A stretch of DNA of 45,181 nucleotides from Acetobacterium bakii (GTDB lineage Bacteria; Bacillota; Clostridia; Eubacteriales; Eubacteriaceae): positions 1-45,181 of the forward strand of contig NZ_LGYO01000039.1 in NCBI RefSeq assembly GCF_001263355.1, in the 5' to 3' direction. The notes beneath the pieces were generated by a model. That model had not been told where the DNA came from. It searched no databases and saw nothing but the letters and a program-made list of their open reading frames with translations. The position numbers and the translations under genes are program-made. How positions within the stretch are numbered: position 1 is the first letter of the stretch; every line of letters begins with the position of its first letter. Positions 33,732-42,213 of this stretch are shown here, piece after piece.

Positions 33732-33979
33732 ATGGCAAAGGTAATAGCAGTCAACACTAGTACTAAAAAAGCTGTGATCAAACAACCCATCGAGGTTGGC
33801 GAATGCATGGTTGATTTTGGCATCAAAGGTGATGCCTACGGAAGCAACTGGCATAGACAGATCAGCCTGCTGGGTCAGGAAAGCATTGATAAAATGATCG
33901 CCATGGGCGTGGACGGGCTGGATCAGGGAAGTTTGCGGAAAATATAACCACCGAGGGTAGCGAAATCCGGAAATGTTAA
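33732..33979 (+). pseudogene. MOSC-domain protein, frameshifted and 3'-truncated
   Basis: The frame from ATG 33732 (RBS GAGGAAT) reads as the start of a MOSC protein (VGECMVDFGIKGDAYG, NWHRQISLLGQESI) but stops at 33947. Dropping one base shift near 33933-33935 restores the expected continuation FAENITTEG, which then stops at 33977-33979. The second half of the MOSC domain is missing, including the conserved cysteine region. There is thus a one-base deletion plus a lost 3' end. MOSC proteins of this type usually sit among Mo-cofactor genes, which fits the position after moaA. Confidence 0.85.
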
Positions 33980-34040
33980 GTTAAAGAATTTAATATAACA
34001 ACGGTAAAGTCACAAATAACGAACAATAGGAGAAATTACA

Positions 34041-34790
34041 ATGGGAATATTTCCGGATTTAGAACTTGTCCAGTGGATTTGGATTGTTTTTGCAGCACTG
34101 TTAATTGGTGTATCGAAAACTGGCATCAGTGGTTTACTCACATTGGTAATCCCCATATTAGCTGCAGTGTTTGGTGGAAAAGCATCAACGGGAATCATTC
34201 TTCCCATGCTGATTGTAGGGGATATTTTTGCGCTGCTTTATTATAAACGCAACGCAAAAAAAGAAGATATTTTAAAATTATTGCCATGGACATTTCTGGG
34301 TCTGATACTCGGTTTGGTTATCGGCGGCTATATCAATGATGAACAATTTAAAAGCCTTATTGCAATATCGGTTTTACTTTGTCTGTTTTTATTAATCTAT
34401 TTTGAAAAAAAAGCTGATCAGATAAAAATCCCTGATAAGACCTGGCTGTATGCTCTGGTTGGAATCCTGGCAGGTTTTACGTCAATGATCGGAAATGCCG
34501 CAGGACCGATTTTCAGTGTGTATTTGCTGGCAAAAGGTGTTAAAAAGGAAAATTTTCTGGGAATCACTGCATGGTTCTTTTTTATCGTAAATATAACCAA
34601 ACTCCCGATGCAAGTATTCGTGTGGAAAAATATTACGGTACAAACATTTGCATTAACGGGACTTATGATTCCATTTATCGGCATCGGTGCTGTTTTAGGA
34701 GCATTCATTATCAAAAGAATAAATGAAAGATTATTTAGATATCTGATAATTGGAATGACGGCAATTATATCCATAAAGCTCTTTTTTTAA
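34041..34790 (+). CDS. TSUP (TauE/SafE) family membrane exporter
   Basis: The 249-residue membrane protein has about seven or eight helices in two repeats. Each repeat has a glycine-rich helix (LLIGVSKTGISGLLTLVIPIL near the N-terminus and the matching GNAAGPIFSVYLLAKGV near residue 152). TSUP members export sulfite, sulfoacetate or other organic anions. RBS AGGAG. It is the only clear solute transporter family in the island besides DUF1097. If the lyase at 6318 releases sulfite or sulfide it could export it; export of another anion is equally possible (inference). Confidence 0.85.
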   Translation: MGIFPDLELVQWIWIVFAALLIGVSKTGISGLLTLVIPILAAVFGGKASTGIILPMLIVGDIFALLYYKRNAKKEDILKLLPWTFLGLILGLVIGGYINDEQFKSLIAISVLLCLFLLIYFEKKADQIKIPDKTWLYALVGILAGFTSMIGNAAGPIFSVYLLAKGVKKENFLGITAWFFFIVNITKLPMQVFVWKNITVQTFALTGLMIPFIGIGAVLGAFIIKRINERLFRYLIIGMTAIISIKLFF

Positions 34791-34984
34791 GAATTCCCAT
34801 AAAGATTCTGGCTTTTACATTTCGATGATTTAGAGTCTCCAGAAGTTTATTGCAGGCATAAAAGCCATCCAGTGGTTTGATTAGAAAAATATCTTGATGA
34901 ACAGAAGTCTTTGAGTTATGAGTTTCATTGGCGGCAAATAATAATTAATAATTATTATTTGTGAATGTTAGGAGGAGAATACCA

Positions 34985-35728
34985 GTGAATGAAATAAAAA
35001 TTACATATATTGCCAATGCTGGTTTACTGATTACTGGTTTAGAAAAAAAAGTTCTGATCGATGGGATCCATTCATTTGAACCGTTTGGTTTCAGTCCGGT
35101 CCCTGAAAAGGTACTGAATCATATCATCGAGGGACATGGCATTTATGAGGATATGGGCTATATCCTGTTTACGCATCGTCACAAAGATCACTTTAATGGG
35201 AAGTATTTAGATGATTATTGTTTATTGAATACGCCCCGGATGATTGTCATACCTAAAGATGGTGATAGTCTGGAAAATACAAAAGGGAATATCACTTATT
35301 TAGATACTGAATTTTGGGAAGGAAGAGTGATCCTGGAAGACAATGGGTTAAAACTGATTGCATATAAAACCTTACATGATGGGAAAGAGTATCGCGATGT
35401 TGCCCATTATGTATATCAGATCAATCTTTTGGAGTGTCACATTTTAGTGATGGGGGATACGGATTTTCGATGCTCAGAATTAGAAACCATGCTTGCCGGC
35501 CAACGAATCGATATACTCATTGTCAACTGGCTGTTTTTAAACAATCGGATGGGGAGAGCATTAATCAATAAGGTCAATCCTAAAGAATTGCTTATCTATC
35601 ACCTGCCTTTTGAGAATGAAGATATAAAGAATTATATCAAAATCGCAAAACGTGATTTGAAAAGATATGAGACAGAAATGCCAGAAACAAAATTATTGTT
35701 AAGTTGTGAAGAGTTTATAAAAGTGTAA
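34985..35728 (+). CDS. metallo-beta-lactamase-fold hydrolase (UlaG-like)
   Basis: The 247-residue MBL-fold protein has an intact metal motif T63-H-R-H-K-D-H69, then MGDTDFRC (about 159-166) and YHLPFEN (about 209). The short N-terminus (ITYIANAGLLI) is typical of UlaG-like metal-dependent hydrolases. The start is GTG 34985 behind GGAGGAG (34971-34977); a start at 34961 would put the ribosome site inside the gene. It is separated from the exporter by 194 bp with no recognisable gene and is the last intact gene before the right tRNA fragment. Substrate unknown. Confidence 0.8.
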   Translation: MNEIKITYIANAGLLITGLEKKVLIDGIHSFEPFGFSPVPEKVLNHIIEGHGIYEDMGYILFTHRHKDHFNGKYLDDYCLLNTPRMIVIPKDGDSLENTKGNITYLDTEFWEGRVILEDNGLKLIAYKTLHDGKEYRDVAHYVYQINLLECHILVMGDTDFRCSELETMLAGQRIDILIVNWLFLNNRMGRALINKVNPKELLIYHLPFENEDIKNYIKIAKRDLKRYETEMPETKLLLSCEEFIKV

Positions 35729-35790
35729 TAAGAGACATTTTGGATAGGCTACAATAAACTGAATATTGAGTAAAGAGAAAGATTTATTTG

Positions 35791-36057
35791 ACTGATACCA
35801 GATGTCCAAGGGTACATCCTTGTGATGTTAAACAAAGCGAATTTCGATAAGTCGGAATTGAAAAAGCCATTTGGAAGAAAGCTGAGGAAAGAAACAGTAC
35901 AATTTATATTGAAGATTATGAGAAGTATCTAAACGATGTTTCCGAAAGCAAGGATATACTTAATATCTGGAATTCATATAGAGAGAAATACAAATATGCC
36001 AAAGACATTGAATTTGAAAGCATTATTAAAACCATAAAGGATATAATGGCAGGATAA
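35791..36057 (+). pseudogene. C-terminal coding remnant, family unknown
   Basis: A frame with one internal TAA (35848-35850) ends at 36055-36057 after a convincing helical, charged protein tail (KYLNDVSESKDILNIWN, ending DIMAG). It has no start codon or ribosome site. It lies just inside the right attachment repeat, so it may be a relic of the element's own genes. The surrounding 35729-36251 holds nothing else I can name. Confidence 0.4.
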
Positions 36058-36111
36058 ATATTGTCATCTAAGAGTGATGATATCCTGAAGTAATAAAAAG
36101 ACAGACATGAA

Positions 36112-36135
36112 CAATTTATGCACATCAGGAATAAA
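36112..36135 (+). repeat. 24-bp short repeat, copy 2
   Basis: It matches 1090-1113 at 23 of 24 bases. It lies 117 bp before the right tRNA fragment. See copy 1. Confidence 0.6.
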
Positions 36136-36251
36136 TTAAACTCAATTTAGAATTGATTATAATTAATATAATGGCAGGAAAGTCCTTTAGAATTGCGGTT
36201 TCTAAAATTACAATAGCTTTTAAGATACTAAAATACAACCATGTAATCCAA

Positions 36252-36300
36252 TTCGTAATCAGTAGGTCGGCGGTTCGATTCCGCCCGCTAGCTCCAGTAA
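36252..36300 (+). repeat. tRNA-Thr(CGU) 3'-half, right copy of a 49-bp direct repeat (att-like)
   Basis: The 49 bases are identical to 969-1017, with CCA at 36294-36296. The upstream DNA is unrelated to the D-arm of a tRNA, so this is again a 3' fragment. Together with the left copy it delimits the 35.3-kb island. Confidence 0.85.
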
Positions 36301-36317
36301 AAAATATTATTTTGTTG

Positions 36318-36350
36318 AAAGAATGGCTTTAAATAGCCATTCTTTTTTTA
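36318..36350 (+). terminator. intrinsic terminator behind the right tRNA fragment
   Basis: The stem AAAGAATGGCT / AGCCATTCTTT (36318-36328 with 36335-36345) has a six-base loop, and the Ts continue to 36349. A very similar hairpin without the T tract, AAATGGC / GCCATTT, lies just upstream of the left tRNA fragment at 938-959. Confidence 0.85.
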
Positions 36351-36565
36351 TTTATTATTTTTAGTATTCACTTAAAAGTATGACCGACTGTGAAAAATCG
36401 AAAAATTCTGGCTATTTCTGGCTATTTTACCTCTATTTTTGTCGTGCTTTTATCCTACTTTTTGTCGCATTTTTTTTACGATATTTTGGATAACGAGTAA
36501 ATTTGTGAGGAATTTCCTCTTGCAGAAAACAGTTACCGATCACCTGGGAAATATAACCTGCCATT
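36351..36565. other. gene-less stretch with short direct repeats next to the right attachment site
   Basis: TTCTGGCTATT occurs twice in tandem (36406-36416 and 36416-36426), and TTTTTGTCG occurs twice in the following 45 bases. Such short repeats beside an attachment core can be integrase arm sites, or the tail of a decayed gene on the minus strand. I cannot tell which. Confidence 0.3.
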
Positions 36566-36927
36566 TTATGGCAGGCAGGACTGTTGATTGTTACAGCAAT
36601 GAGATAAGAAGCCTTGACCCAGGATGGCTGTCCAATTGCTTTTCTGAAACAGAAAACGCACAATGGTAACCCGGTGTGTTTCTTCGGATATAATGTAAAA
36701 AGCAAGGTAACTTTTCACCATAACAAAATGAATTCCCCAGGAAGCTAAAACCGGATCATCCACCAGCTTAAATTTCTCGGGGAAGTCAGCAAGGGAGTAG
36801 ATTTGTGCTTCAGCTTCATCCAGTAGGTCATCGGCAGCTTTTGGATTTTTGAGAACAAATCCAATATGGTCTGAGGCTCTTAAAAGATCTCGTTCAGCGG
36901 CAGTGTAATGTAGATGTCATAAGTCAT
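36566..36927 (-). pseudogene. RelE/ParE-type toxin gene, frameshifted near its start
   Basis: The toxin ATG (36927) overlaps the antitoxin stop (ATGA). The first eight codons (MTYDIYIT) are in frame. The rest of the toxin continues in another frame after a shift near 36901-36906: AAERDLLRASDHI, LKNPKAADDLLDEAE, FPEKFKLVDDPVLASWGIHF, then a VTIVRFLFQ-type strand, ending at 36566. This is a recognisable ParE/RelE fold of normal length, so the lesion is a small indel and not large-scale loss. As read it would give only a short peptide. Confidence 0.8.
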
Positions 36928-37187
36928 CGGTTACGGCTGCTCCGGATGGAAGAGATTGCCTCAGAGAAGCGACGGGTATTGCTATTTGCAATATCATCCA
37001 TTCCTTCTTTTATTAGTCCGTATAATTCAAAAAGATTATTCATTTCCTCGTAGGCTTCAATGCTCATTACCGCAAGATCGCCTTTTCCGTTTTTTGTAAT
37101 AAAAACGGGTTCCGAATAATTATGACAAAATCTTGAGATTTCATTGTAATTGTTTCGTAGTTCAGCACTTGATTTTATTGTTGGCAT
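36924..37187 (-). CDS. Phd/YefM-family antitoxin
   Basis: This is an 87-residue antitoxin. The N-terminal DNA-binding part (MPTIKSSAELRNNYNEIS, then EPVFITKNGKGDLAVMSIEAYE) is the classic Phd/YefM fold, and the C-terminal part would mask the toxin. The start at 37187 follows GGAGGTAATTACC; an upstream in-frame ATG at 37223 lacks a ribosome site. The AT-rich stretch 37200-37240 contains TTATATAACAAAAT and its near-inverse ATTTTGTTATATA, a likely autoregulatory operator. The partner toxin is frameshifted, so only the antitoxin appears functional. Confidence 0.87.
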   Translation of the reverse strand: MPTIKSSAELRNNYNEISRFCHNYSEPVFITKNGKGDLAVMSIEAYEEMNNLFELYGLIKEGMDDIANSNTRRFSEAISSIRSSRNR

Positions 37188-37199
37188 GGTAATTACCTC

Positions 37200-37237
37200 C
37201 TTATATAACAAAATTATACACATATTTTGTTATATAG
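37200..37237 (-). promoter_or_regulatory. inverted repeat upstream of the antitoxin, probable TA operator
   Basis: TATATAACAAAAT (37203-37215) and ATTTTGTTATATA (37224-37236) form an inverted repeat directly upstream of the antitoxin ribosome site. Phd/YefM antitoxins repress their own promoters through such sites. Confidence 0.6.
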
Positions 37238-38016
37238 CCAATGGTAATTATGCCAATATCGGATTATATTTTGGACAAGGGGACGCATGTGCCGCAAAGG
37301 TATAGGATGGTTAGGATTAACCTGATATTAACGCGTTAATTGATTGCACGCTGTAACCGGGGTGGAAAAATTGCACTTGCTCTCCGGATAGCTTGCTCTG
37401 AATCACGTGAAAGAGTGTACTACCCCAGTGGAATATTTATCGTAGGAGATGATCCAGGGGAACCATGGTATCCATTGAAGCGAGTTGTATCTGACTGCAT
37501 TCTTAATCTTTTTTCACATTAACATCCTTTTCACCACCCGCTTTCGATGCTTTCGTTATACCAAGAAAATCACAGTTTCATCAATAATAACAGGTGTTGA
37601 ATGCATGATCATTCCATCAAAAAAAACAAAGTAACAGAATTATATTCGAATTTTATGACTTTGTCGACACTCTAAGCGCAAATAGATTTGCACTTGTTCT
37701 AAAGAATGGCATCAAATTGCTGATTATTAATTGTGCAAATAATGTTGCGTGTAATTATATTATGCGGTAGGTGTTGCAATAATATGATTGGTCTAAGTAG
37801 ATAAAGTTAGTTATAATGAAAAATTGTCTTAAATACTGTTCATAGATATCTTATTTTAATGATTGATTGAAGAATAATTAAATTCAGATCGATAAATTGG
37901 CATAAAAATTGCTTTATAGATAACAAAGAAGAGAAAAAATGTAATGTTTTCGTGTTGTGTTTTGATAACAAATTCAGAAAGTGAAAGAGGTTTTATTTTG
38001 AAAGTAAGTATAGAAA
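37238..38016. other. 779-bp stretch without a convincing gene
   Basis: A 60-codon open frame (37340-37522, plus strand) has no ribosome site and no recognisable motif. The remaining DNA is AT-rich with many stops. It probably holds decayed sequence. A possible promoter for the following genes lies somewhere in 37780-37990, but I see no box pair good enough to name. Confidence 0.4.
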
Positions 38017-38430
38017 TTGTTGAACTTTAAAAAGCAATCGTTTACAAGCACTCATGTTTTTGGTGAGTTTTATGGTGTGTCATATGAAAATCTTAACAGC
38101 ATTGATCAGCTTGAAGAGATTTTGACTAAGGGGTTCGAAGAATCAAAAGCAAAATGTTTAGGAATTATGACAATAATATTTAAGCAAATGGTGTTGCTTT
38201 ATTAGCATTGCTCCGTGAATCACATGTTTCGGTACACATTTATCCAGAGCATAACGCACTTTTTTATTGATGCTTTTACATGTGGAACGCATTGTGATCC
38301 TAGAGTGACTATCAATACAGGTATTCAAACATTACATTCTGACAAAAATGTTATTTCTGAAACACAACAAGGTTTACAAAAACACGAAATAGGAACATCT
38401 AAGATATTTCCAGAGCGTATATATGAATAA
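38017..38430 (+). pseudogene. S-adenosylmethionine decarboxylase (SpeD/SpeH type), two frameshifts
   Basis: Three consecutive frames together read as one short bacterial AdoMet decarboxylase. The first gives THVFGEFYGV...LTKGFEESKAKCLGI. The second, after a shift near 38184-38187, gives RESHVSVHIYPEH with the ESHVS pyruvoyl-forming site. The third, after a shift in the T6 run 38260-38265, gives FIDAFTCGTHCDP with the conserved cysteine and then an atypical tail ending PERIYE. The enzyme makes decarboxylated SAM for polyamine synthesis. As read the gene is broken twice. Homopolymer sequencing error could explain the second shift. Confidence 0.8.
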
Positions 38431-38473
38431 CATAAATATTGCTATGGTGTGTAATTGAATCGAAAGGAATATT

Positions 38474-39400
38474 ATGAAAGAAATTGATCAAAAACTCATT
38501 GAACAAGGGATTCGAAAAAGTCTTTTAGATGATGTGGCTTACTTTAAAAAGGAACATGTGTTATGCGAAGAAATAATTGATCGCATCCCTGTGACTAAAG
38601 AAATATTTATTGGAAAAGACATTTGGGAAATGAGCATAACTGCAATTTTAGAAGGCGAAAATCTTTTATTGTCAGGTCAAAAGGCGACTGGTAAAAATGT
38701 ACTAGCTGATAATATTTGTCAATTATTTGGAAGACCTCAATGGAGCACCTCATTTCATGTTAATACTGATAGTGCCAGTCTAATTGGAACGGATACTTTT
38801 ATTGAAAATGAGGTAAAGCTTCGAAGGGGTTCAGTTTATGAATGTGCAATAAATGGTGGTTTTGGTATTTTTGATGAGATTAACATGGCTAAAAATGATG
38901 CACTGGTTGTGTTACACTCGGCATTAGATTACCGAAAAGTAATTGATGTCCCTGGTTATGAAAAAATTCATCTCCATCCAGCAACACGTTTTATATGAAC
39001 TATGAATTATGATTATGCCGGGACAAAAGATTTAAATGAGGCTTTGGTTTCACGATTTATGACTATTCAGATCCCCCAAATCCGAAAGGAAACGATTCAT
39101 CAAATTCTCAATATGAATTTTCCCGATGCAAATACTGATTTATTAACTCAGTTTGTTGGCGTATTTTTGGATTTACAAGAAAAAGCAATGAATTCGGAAA
39201 TATCGACAAAATCTGTTGACTTAAGAGGAATAATTGCAAGCCTGAAAACGATTAGACGTGGTCTTAAACCAGTAAATGCTATTAGTATGGGAATAATTGG
39301 AAAAACTTTCGACCAGTATGAAAAAGAAATTGTAATGGATGTGGTTCGGACTCGGATTCGAGATATGTGGGAATCAAATGATGTTTTTCCGCAAAATTAA
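38474..39400 (+). pseudogene. MoxR-family AAA+ ATPase interrupted by an in-frame TGA
   Basis: Both halves (38474-38998 and 39002-39400) are in the same frame, separated only by the TGA at 38996-38998. Together they make a 308-codon ATPase. The Walker A loop is GQKATGKN (68-75, with Asn where Ser/Thr is usual) and Walker B is FDEIN (about 133-137). The TGA falls exactly before the sensor-1 segment TMNY, and the arginine-finger region NEALVSRF follows. MoxR proteins act with VWA-domain partners to insert metals or remodel enzymes, and a VWA gene lies at 42909. RBS GAAAGGA. No SECIS-like hairpin follows the TGA, so a nonsense mutation is the simplest reading. Confidence 0.8.
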
Positions 39401-39455
39401 ATCATAAAAAGGTTGCTCATTGATAATTGATGAGCAAAAAGAAAGGTGGTTGAAT

Positions 39456-40103
39456 ATGGTTTATGAAATACCACTACGTTTTAATAAGGCTGCTGTTTTT
39501 CAACAAATGCATATTTCAAAAGATTCAAATCATTATGATGAGTTTGATAGAGTGTATAAGGAATTGGAGCAAGAAATACCAACTTATGCGATTGCAAAAG
39601 GTACCTTTACATTAAACGAGGCAGCAGATATAGGCCGTCTGATTCACGAAGGATTGAGTGAAGTCAGTCATCTCGTTTATGTGGTGCTTACGTTGGGCTC
39701 AGAAATTAGTAGTTTCAGTACTAGCTATTTTGAGCAAAAGAACTTTTTAAAAGGTATGATGGTTGACCAAATTGCCGATCAACTTTTGTTCAACGCTTCA
39801 GATGACTTTTATCACATTATACGTGAAGAAATTTATCGAAAAAGAAACTTTTCTTTAACAGAACGATATTGTCCGGATGATTATTATATTCCAATACAAA
39901 ATCAGGCAATTATTCTAGAAAGGGTTGATAATTATGAGTTGGATATTAGTATTACCGAGGGGTATATGTATAATCCACCAAAAACGATGGGTTATGTCTA
40001 CGGAGCAGATCAAAATATAATTACTGCAGATAAAGACCATGACTGCAAGTTTTGTAGCAATTTCGAATGTGAATTTCGAAGTGATTTTGAAAAAATATGT
40101 TGA
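39456..40103 (+). CDS. methionine-synthase-activation-like protein (corrinoid accessory), copy 1
   Basis: The 215-residue protein resembles the B12-dependent methionine synthase activation-domain family found as stand-alone proteins in acetogens. The marks are VVLTLGSEISSF (about 76-87), a helical middle, YNPPKTMGYVYGADQNI (about 176-192) and a C-terminal cysteine motif DCKFCSNFECEFR (CX2CX4C). Such proteins are thought to help re-activate oxidised corrinoid cofactors, but this one is unproven. The ATG at 39456 follows GAAAGGTGG. It follows the ATPase gene and precedes the 60-residue orphan. Confidence 0.6.
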   Translation: MVYEIPLRFNKAAVFQQMHISKDSNHYDEFDRVYKELEQEIPTYAIAKGTFTLNEAADIGRLIHEGLSEVSHLVYVVLTLGSEISSFSTSYFEQKNFLKGMMVDQIADQLLFNASDDFYHIIREEIYRKRNFSLTERYCPDDYYIPIQNQAIILERVDNYELDISITEGYMYNPPKTMGYVYGADQNIITADKDHDCKFCSNFECEFRSDFEKIC

Positions 40104-40131
40104 TATCAAAAAGAAAGAAAAGAGGTAAAAA

Positions 40132-40314
40132 ATGAAATCGATATCCTTTGTAAAAGAGAATTGTATTGATGAATATAGAACCATTTTAACCCCTGAAAGG
40201 GTTAAAGACTATCTAAAAGAAGGTTTTATTATATACGCTGAAAAAGGTATAGGACAAGGAATTGGCATTGAAGATAAGGTGTATGAGGCAGTTGGTGGAC
40301 GCCATGTCGAATAG
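40132..40314 (+). CDS. 60-residue orphan resembling the N-terminus of alanine dehydrogenase/PNT
   Basis: The sequence pattern (KEN...EYRTILTPERVKDYLKEG, YAEKGIGQGIGIED, YEAVGG) is that of the first about 55 residues of AlaDH/transhydrogenase N-domains, which bind the amino-acid or hydride side. The protein then stops, with no catalytic or NAD-binding part. RBS AAAGAGGT and clean codon use suggest it is expressed. Its end overlaps the MFS start by 11 bp. It could be a truncated gene or a small domain used on its own. Confidence 0.55.
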   Translation: MKSISFVKENCIDEYRTILTPERVKDYLKEGFIIYAEKGIGQGIGIEDKVYEAVGGRHVE

Positions 40315-41569
40315 AACAAGAGAACTGATTTATGTCATTTGTCTGACTGGCTTTATTACGATTACATTTGCATTTGGGCGCTATATTTTTTCAATGATTA
40401 CTCCGGATATTGTGAGCAGCTTAAATATTGACTACGAATTTGTAGGACGTATTAATGCATGTCATCAAGCCGCTTATCTTCTTTTTTCTTTGCTTGGTGG
40501 TATTTTATGTAGTTACATTAGTGTGAAGTTCTTGATTTCCTCATCAGTAATCCTGTGTGGTATCAGTGTTTTTGTGCTGGCATTCGTAAATAATCCATGG
40601 CTCTTGTTAGTTATTGTAACACTTCAGGGTATTTTTGCGGCAACATCATGGATACCAATGGTAGAGTTTGTTGCCAAGAATATTCAAGAAGATAATCGAG
40701 GAAAAAGTCTTGGGATCATTTCGAGTGGAACATCGTTTGGATTAATTCTAAACGGCTTCTTGATTCCCTACATATTAACTAATGATACCTGGCAAACCGT
40801 TTGGTTTGTTTTCGGAATTATCAGTTTGCTTTTAGGAGCAGTTGGTGTCTATTGGATCTATAAATTAAAAAGTGCACCTGATTTACAGATTAAAAAAGTC
40901 AATAAAAAAGCTGAATACGAAACGGAAAATGTGGCTTTGGGTAATGATGCATCGGGTAAATATATCAAATATTATATCATATTAGTTGCATTGTTGATCT
41001 TATCAGGGCTTTATTTGATTCCATTCCAAAGTTATATAGTACCGTTGATGCAAGAAGATTTAGGGCTAAATGAGCAAATGTCTGGACTTGCTTGGAGTAT
41101 CTTTGGTTTCGTAGGTATTTTTAGTGGTTTTATTGCAGGAGTTTTTGCGGATAAATATTCGGCCAAACGGGCAATGATTATTGCATATGGAATTTCAATT
41201 CTATCAATAGCGTCAGTTGTCTTTATTCACAACGGAGCTGCTGCACTTTTTGCTTGTTTTATTTTTGGACTAACATACAATGGCATTTTTGGTTTGCATC
41301 CAACCTATGTGGCCAGAGTCTTACCACCAGAAAAAACCGCAAAATTGTTTGGATTGATGAATTTATCATTAGGGGTGGGGTCTATGATAGGGAATTATGC
41401 AGGTGGATACATTAAAAAAATGACTGGAAGTTTTTCATTAGCCTATCAATTAATGCTTGTGATGTCTATACTCACTGTTTTGATTTGTATATTCATTAAA
41501 TCCGATCGAAACGAGGAGGTGCCCTTATATGGAAAAAATCGTCTTGAATCCAATCAAGATAGCGTATGA
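40304..41569 (+). CDS. major facilitator superfamily transporter
   Basis: The 421-residue protein has 12 predicted membrane helices and a cytoplasmic loop around residues 193-225. The MFS loop motif appears as GVFADKYSAKRAM (about 273-285) between helices of the second half. The N-terminal FAFGRYIFSMITPDI resembles the YbfB/YjiJ group of MFS proteins. The start at 40304 overlaps the preceding small gene; an upstream ATG at 40262 would add non-membrane residues. Its 3' end overlaps the next gene by 41 bp. In this context it may import a methylated substrate (inference). Confidence 0.85.
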   Translation: MSNRTRELIYVICLTGFITITFAFGRYIFSMITPDIVSSLNIDYEFVGRINACHQAAYLLFSLLGGILCSYISVKFLISSSVILCGISVFVLAFVNNPWLLLVIVTLQGIFAATSWIPMVEFVAKNIQEDNRGKSLGIISSGTSFGLILNGFLIPYILTNDTWQTVWFVFGIISLLLGAVGVYWIYKLKSAPDLQIKKVNKKAEYETENVALGNDASGKYIKYYIILVALLILSGLYLIPFQSYIVPLMQEDLGLNEQMSGLAWSIFGFVGIFSGFIAGVFADKYSAKRAMIIAYGISILSIASVVFIHNGAAALFACFIFGLTYNGIFGLHPTYVARVLPPEKTAKLFGLMNLSLGVGSMIGNYAGGYIKKMTGSFSLAYQLMLVMSILTVLICIFIKSDRNEEVPLYGKNRLESNQDSV

Positions 41570-42194
41570 AATAAATGAAATGGAGGTTTTCAAAGATTTT
41601 CACACGGACTCAAAAACATATAAAACAATTATCGAAATAATCGAAAATACTGGTGAAATGATAAAGTCGAGAGCTATTCTAAAATGGTGTAACGTTGAAA
41701 AGGTGGAGCAGGGATGTGTAACATTGATGGGACAAACTTTTGTAAGTAAATTATTATTTGATAAATTACGTCAAACAGAAAAAGTGTTCATAAATATTGT
41801 TACTGCTGGGGATGAGTTAGATGCTGTAAAAGGAAAATATCCGGCATCAGTGGTTGATATTTTAAAATATGCAATTTTAATGGAAACACGGAATGAAGTG
41901 AAAAAATACGTATCTGAAATCTTTGGTTATAAAGATATCGCTGAATTATGTCCAGGTTCCCTTCCGGACTGGCCAGTAGAAAACAACCGCATTTTATTTG
42001 AGATAATTAATAATGTAGGTGAGATAGGTGTAACATTAAAAAAAGATTGTTTTATGACTCCATTAAACACTGTTTCAGGTATTTTATATCATGGGGACAA
42101 AGATTATATTAATTGCAACCTTTGTGAAAAAATAAGTTGCATTGGAAGGAAGAAACCCTTTAATAAAATCGAATATTTGAGAATTTTCAGTTGA
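41529..42194 (+). CDS. methionine-synthase-activation-like protein (corrinoid accessory), copy 2
   Basis: The 221-residue protein of the same family as 39456 fits it better. It has INIVTAGDELDAVKGKY (about 90-106), CPGSLPDWPVENNRILFEII (about 138-157), IGVTLKKDCFMTPLNTVSGI and a cysteine tail NCNLCEKISCIGR (CX2CX4C-x2-R). The block PGSLPDWP..., then TP-x-x-T/S-V-SGI, is characteristic of stand-alone B12-dependent methionine synthase activation-domain proteins. RBS GAGGAGGTG inside the end of the MFS gene indicates translational coupling. The family is typical of corrinoid methyltransferase loci. Confidence 0.75.
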   Translation: MEKIVLNPIKIAYEINEMEVFKDFHTDSKTYKTIIEIIENTGEMIKSRAILKWCNVEKVEQGCVTLMGQTFVSKLLFDKLRQTEKVFINIVTAGDELDAVKGKYPASVVDILKYAILMETRNEVKKYVSEIFGYKDIAELCPGSLPDWPVENNRILFEIINNVGEIGVTLKKDCFMTPLNTVSGILYHGDKDYINCNLCEKISCIGRKKPFNKIEYLRIFS

Positions 42195-42213
42195 AAGAAA
42201 AGAAGGAGATAAA

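Noticed and set aside
34791-34984. Transposase or other gene fragment between the exporter and the MBL gene
   Set aside because: Short open pieces are present, but nothing is recognisable enough to name.
38993-39060. Selenocysteine insertion at the MoxR TGA
   Set aside because: No stable GC-containing hairpin with a SECIS-like loop follows the TGA, and MoxR is not a known selenoprotein family.
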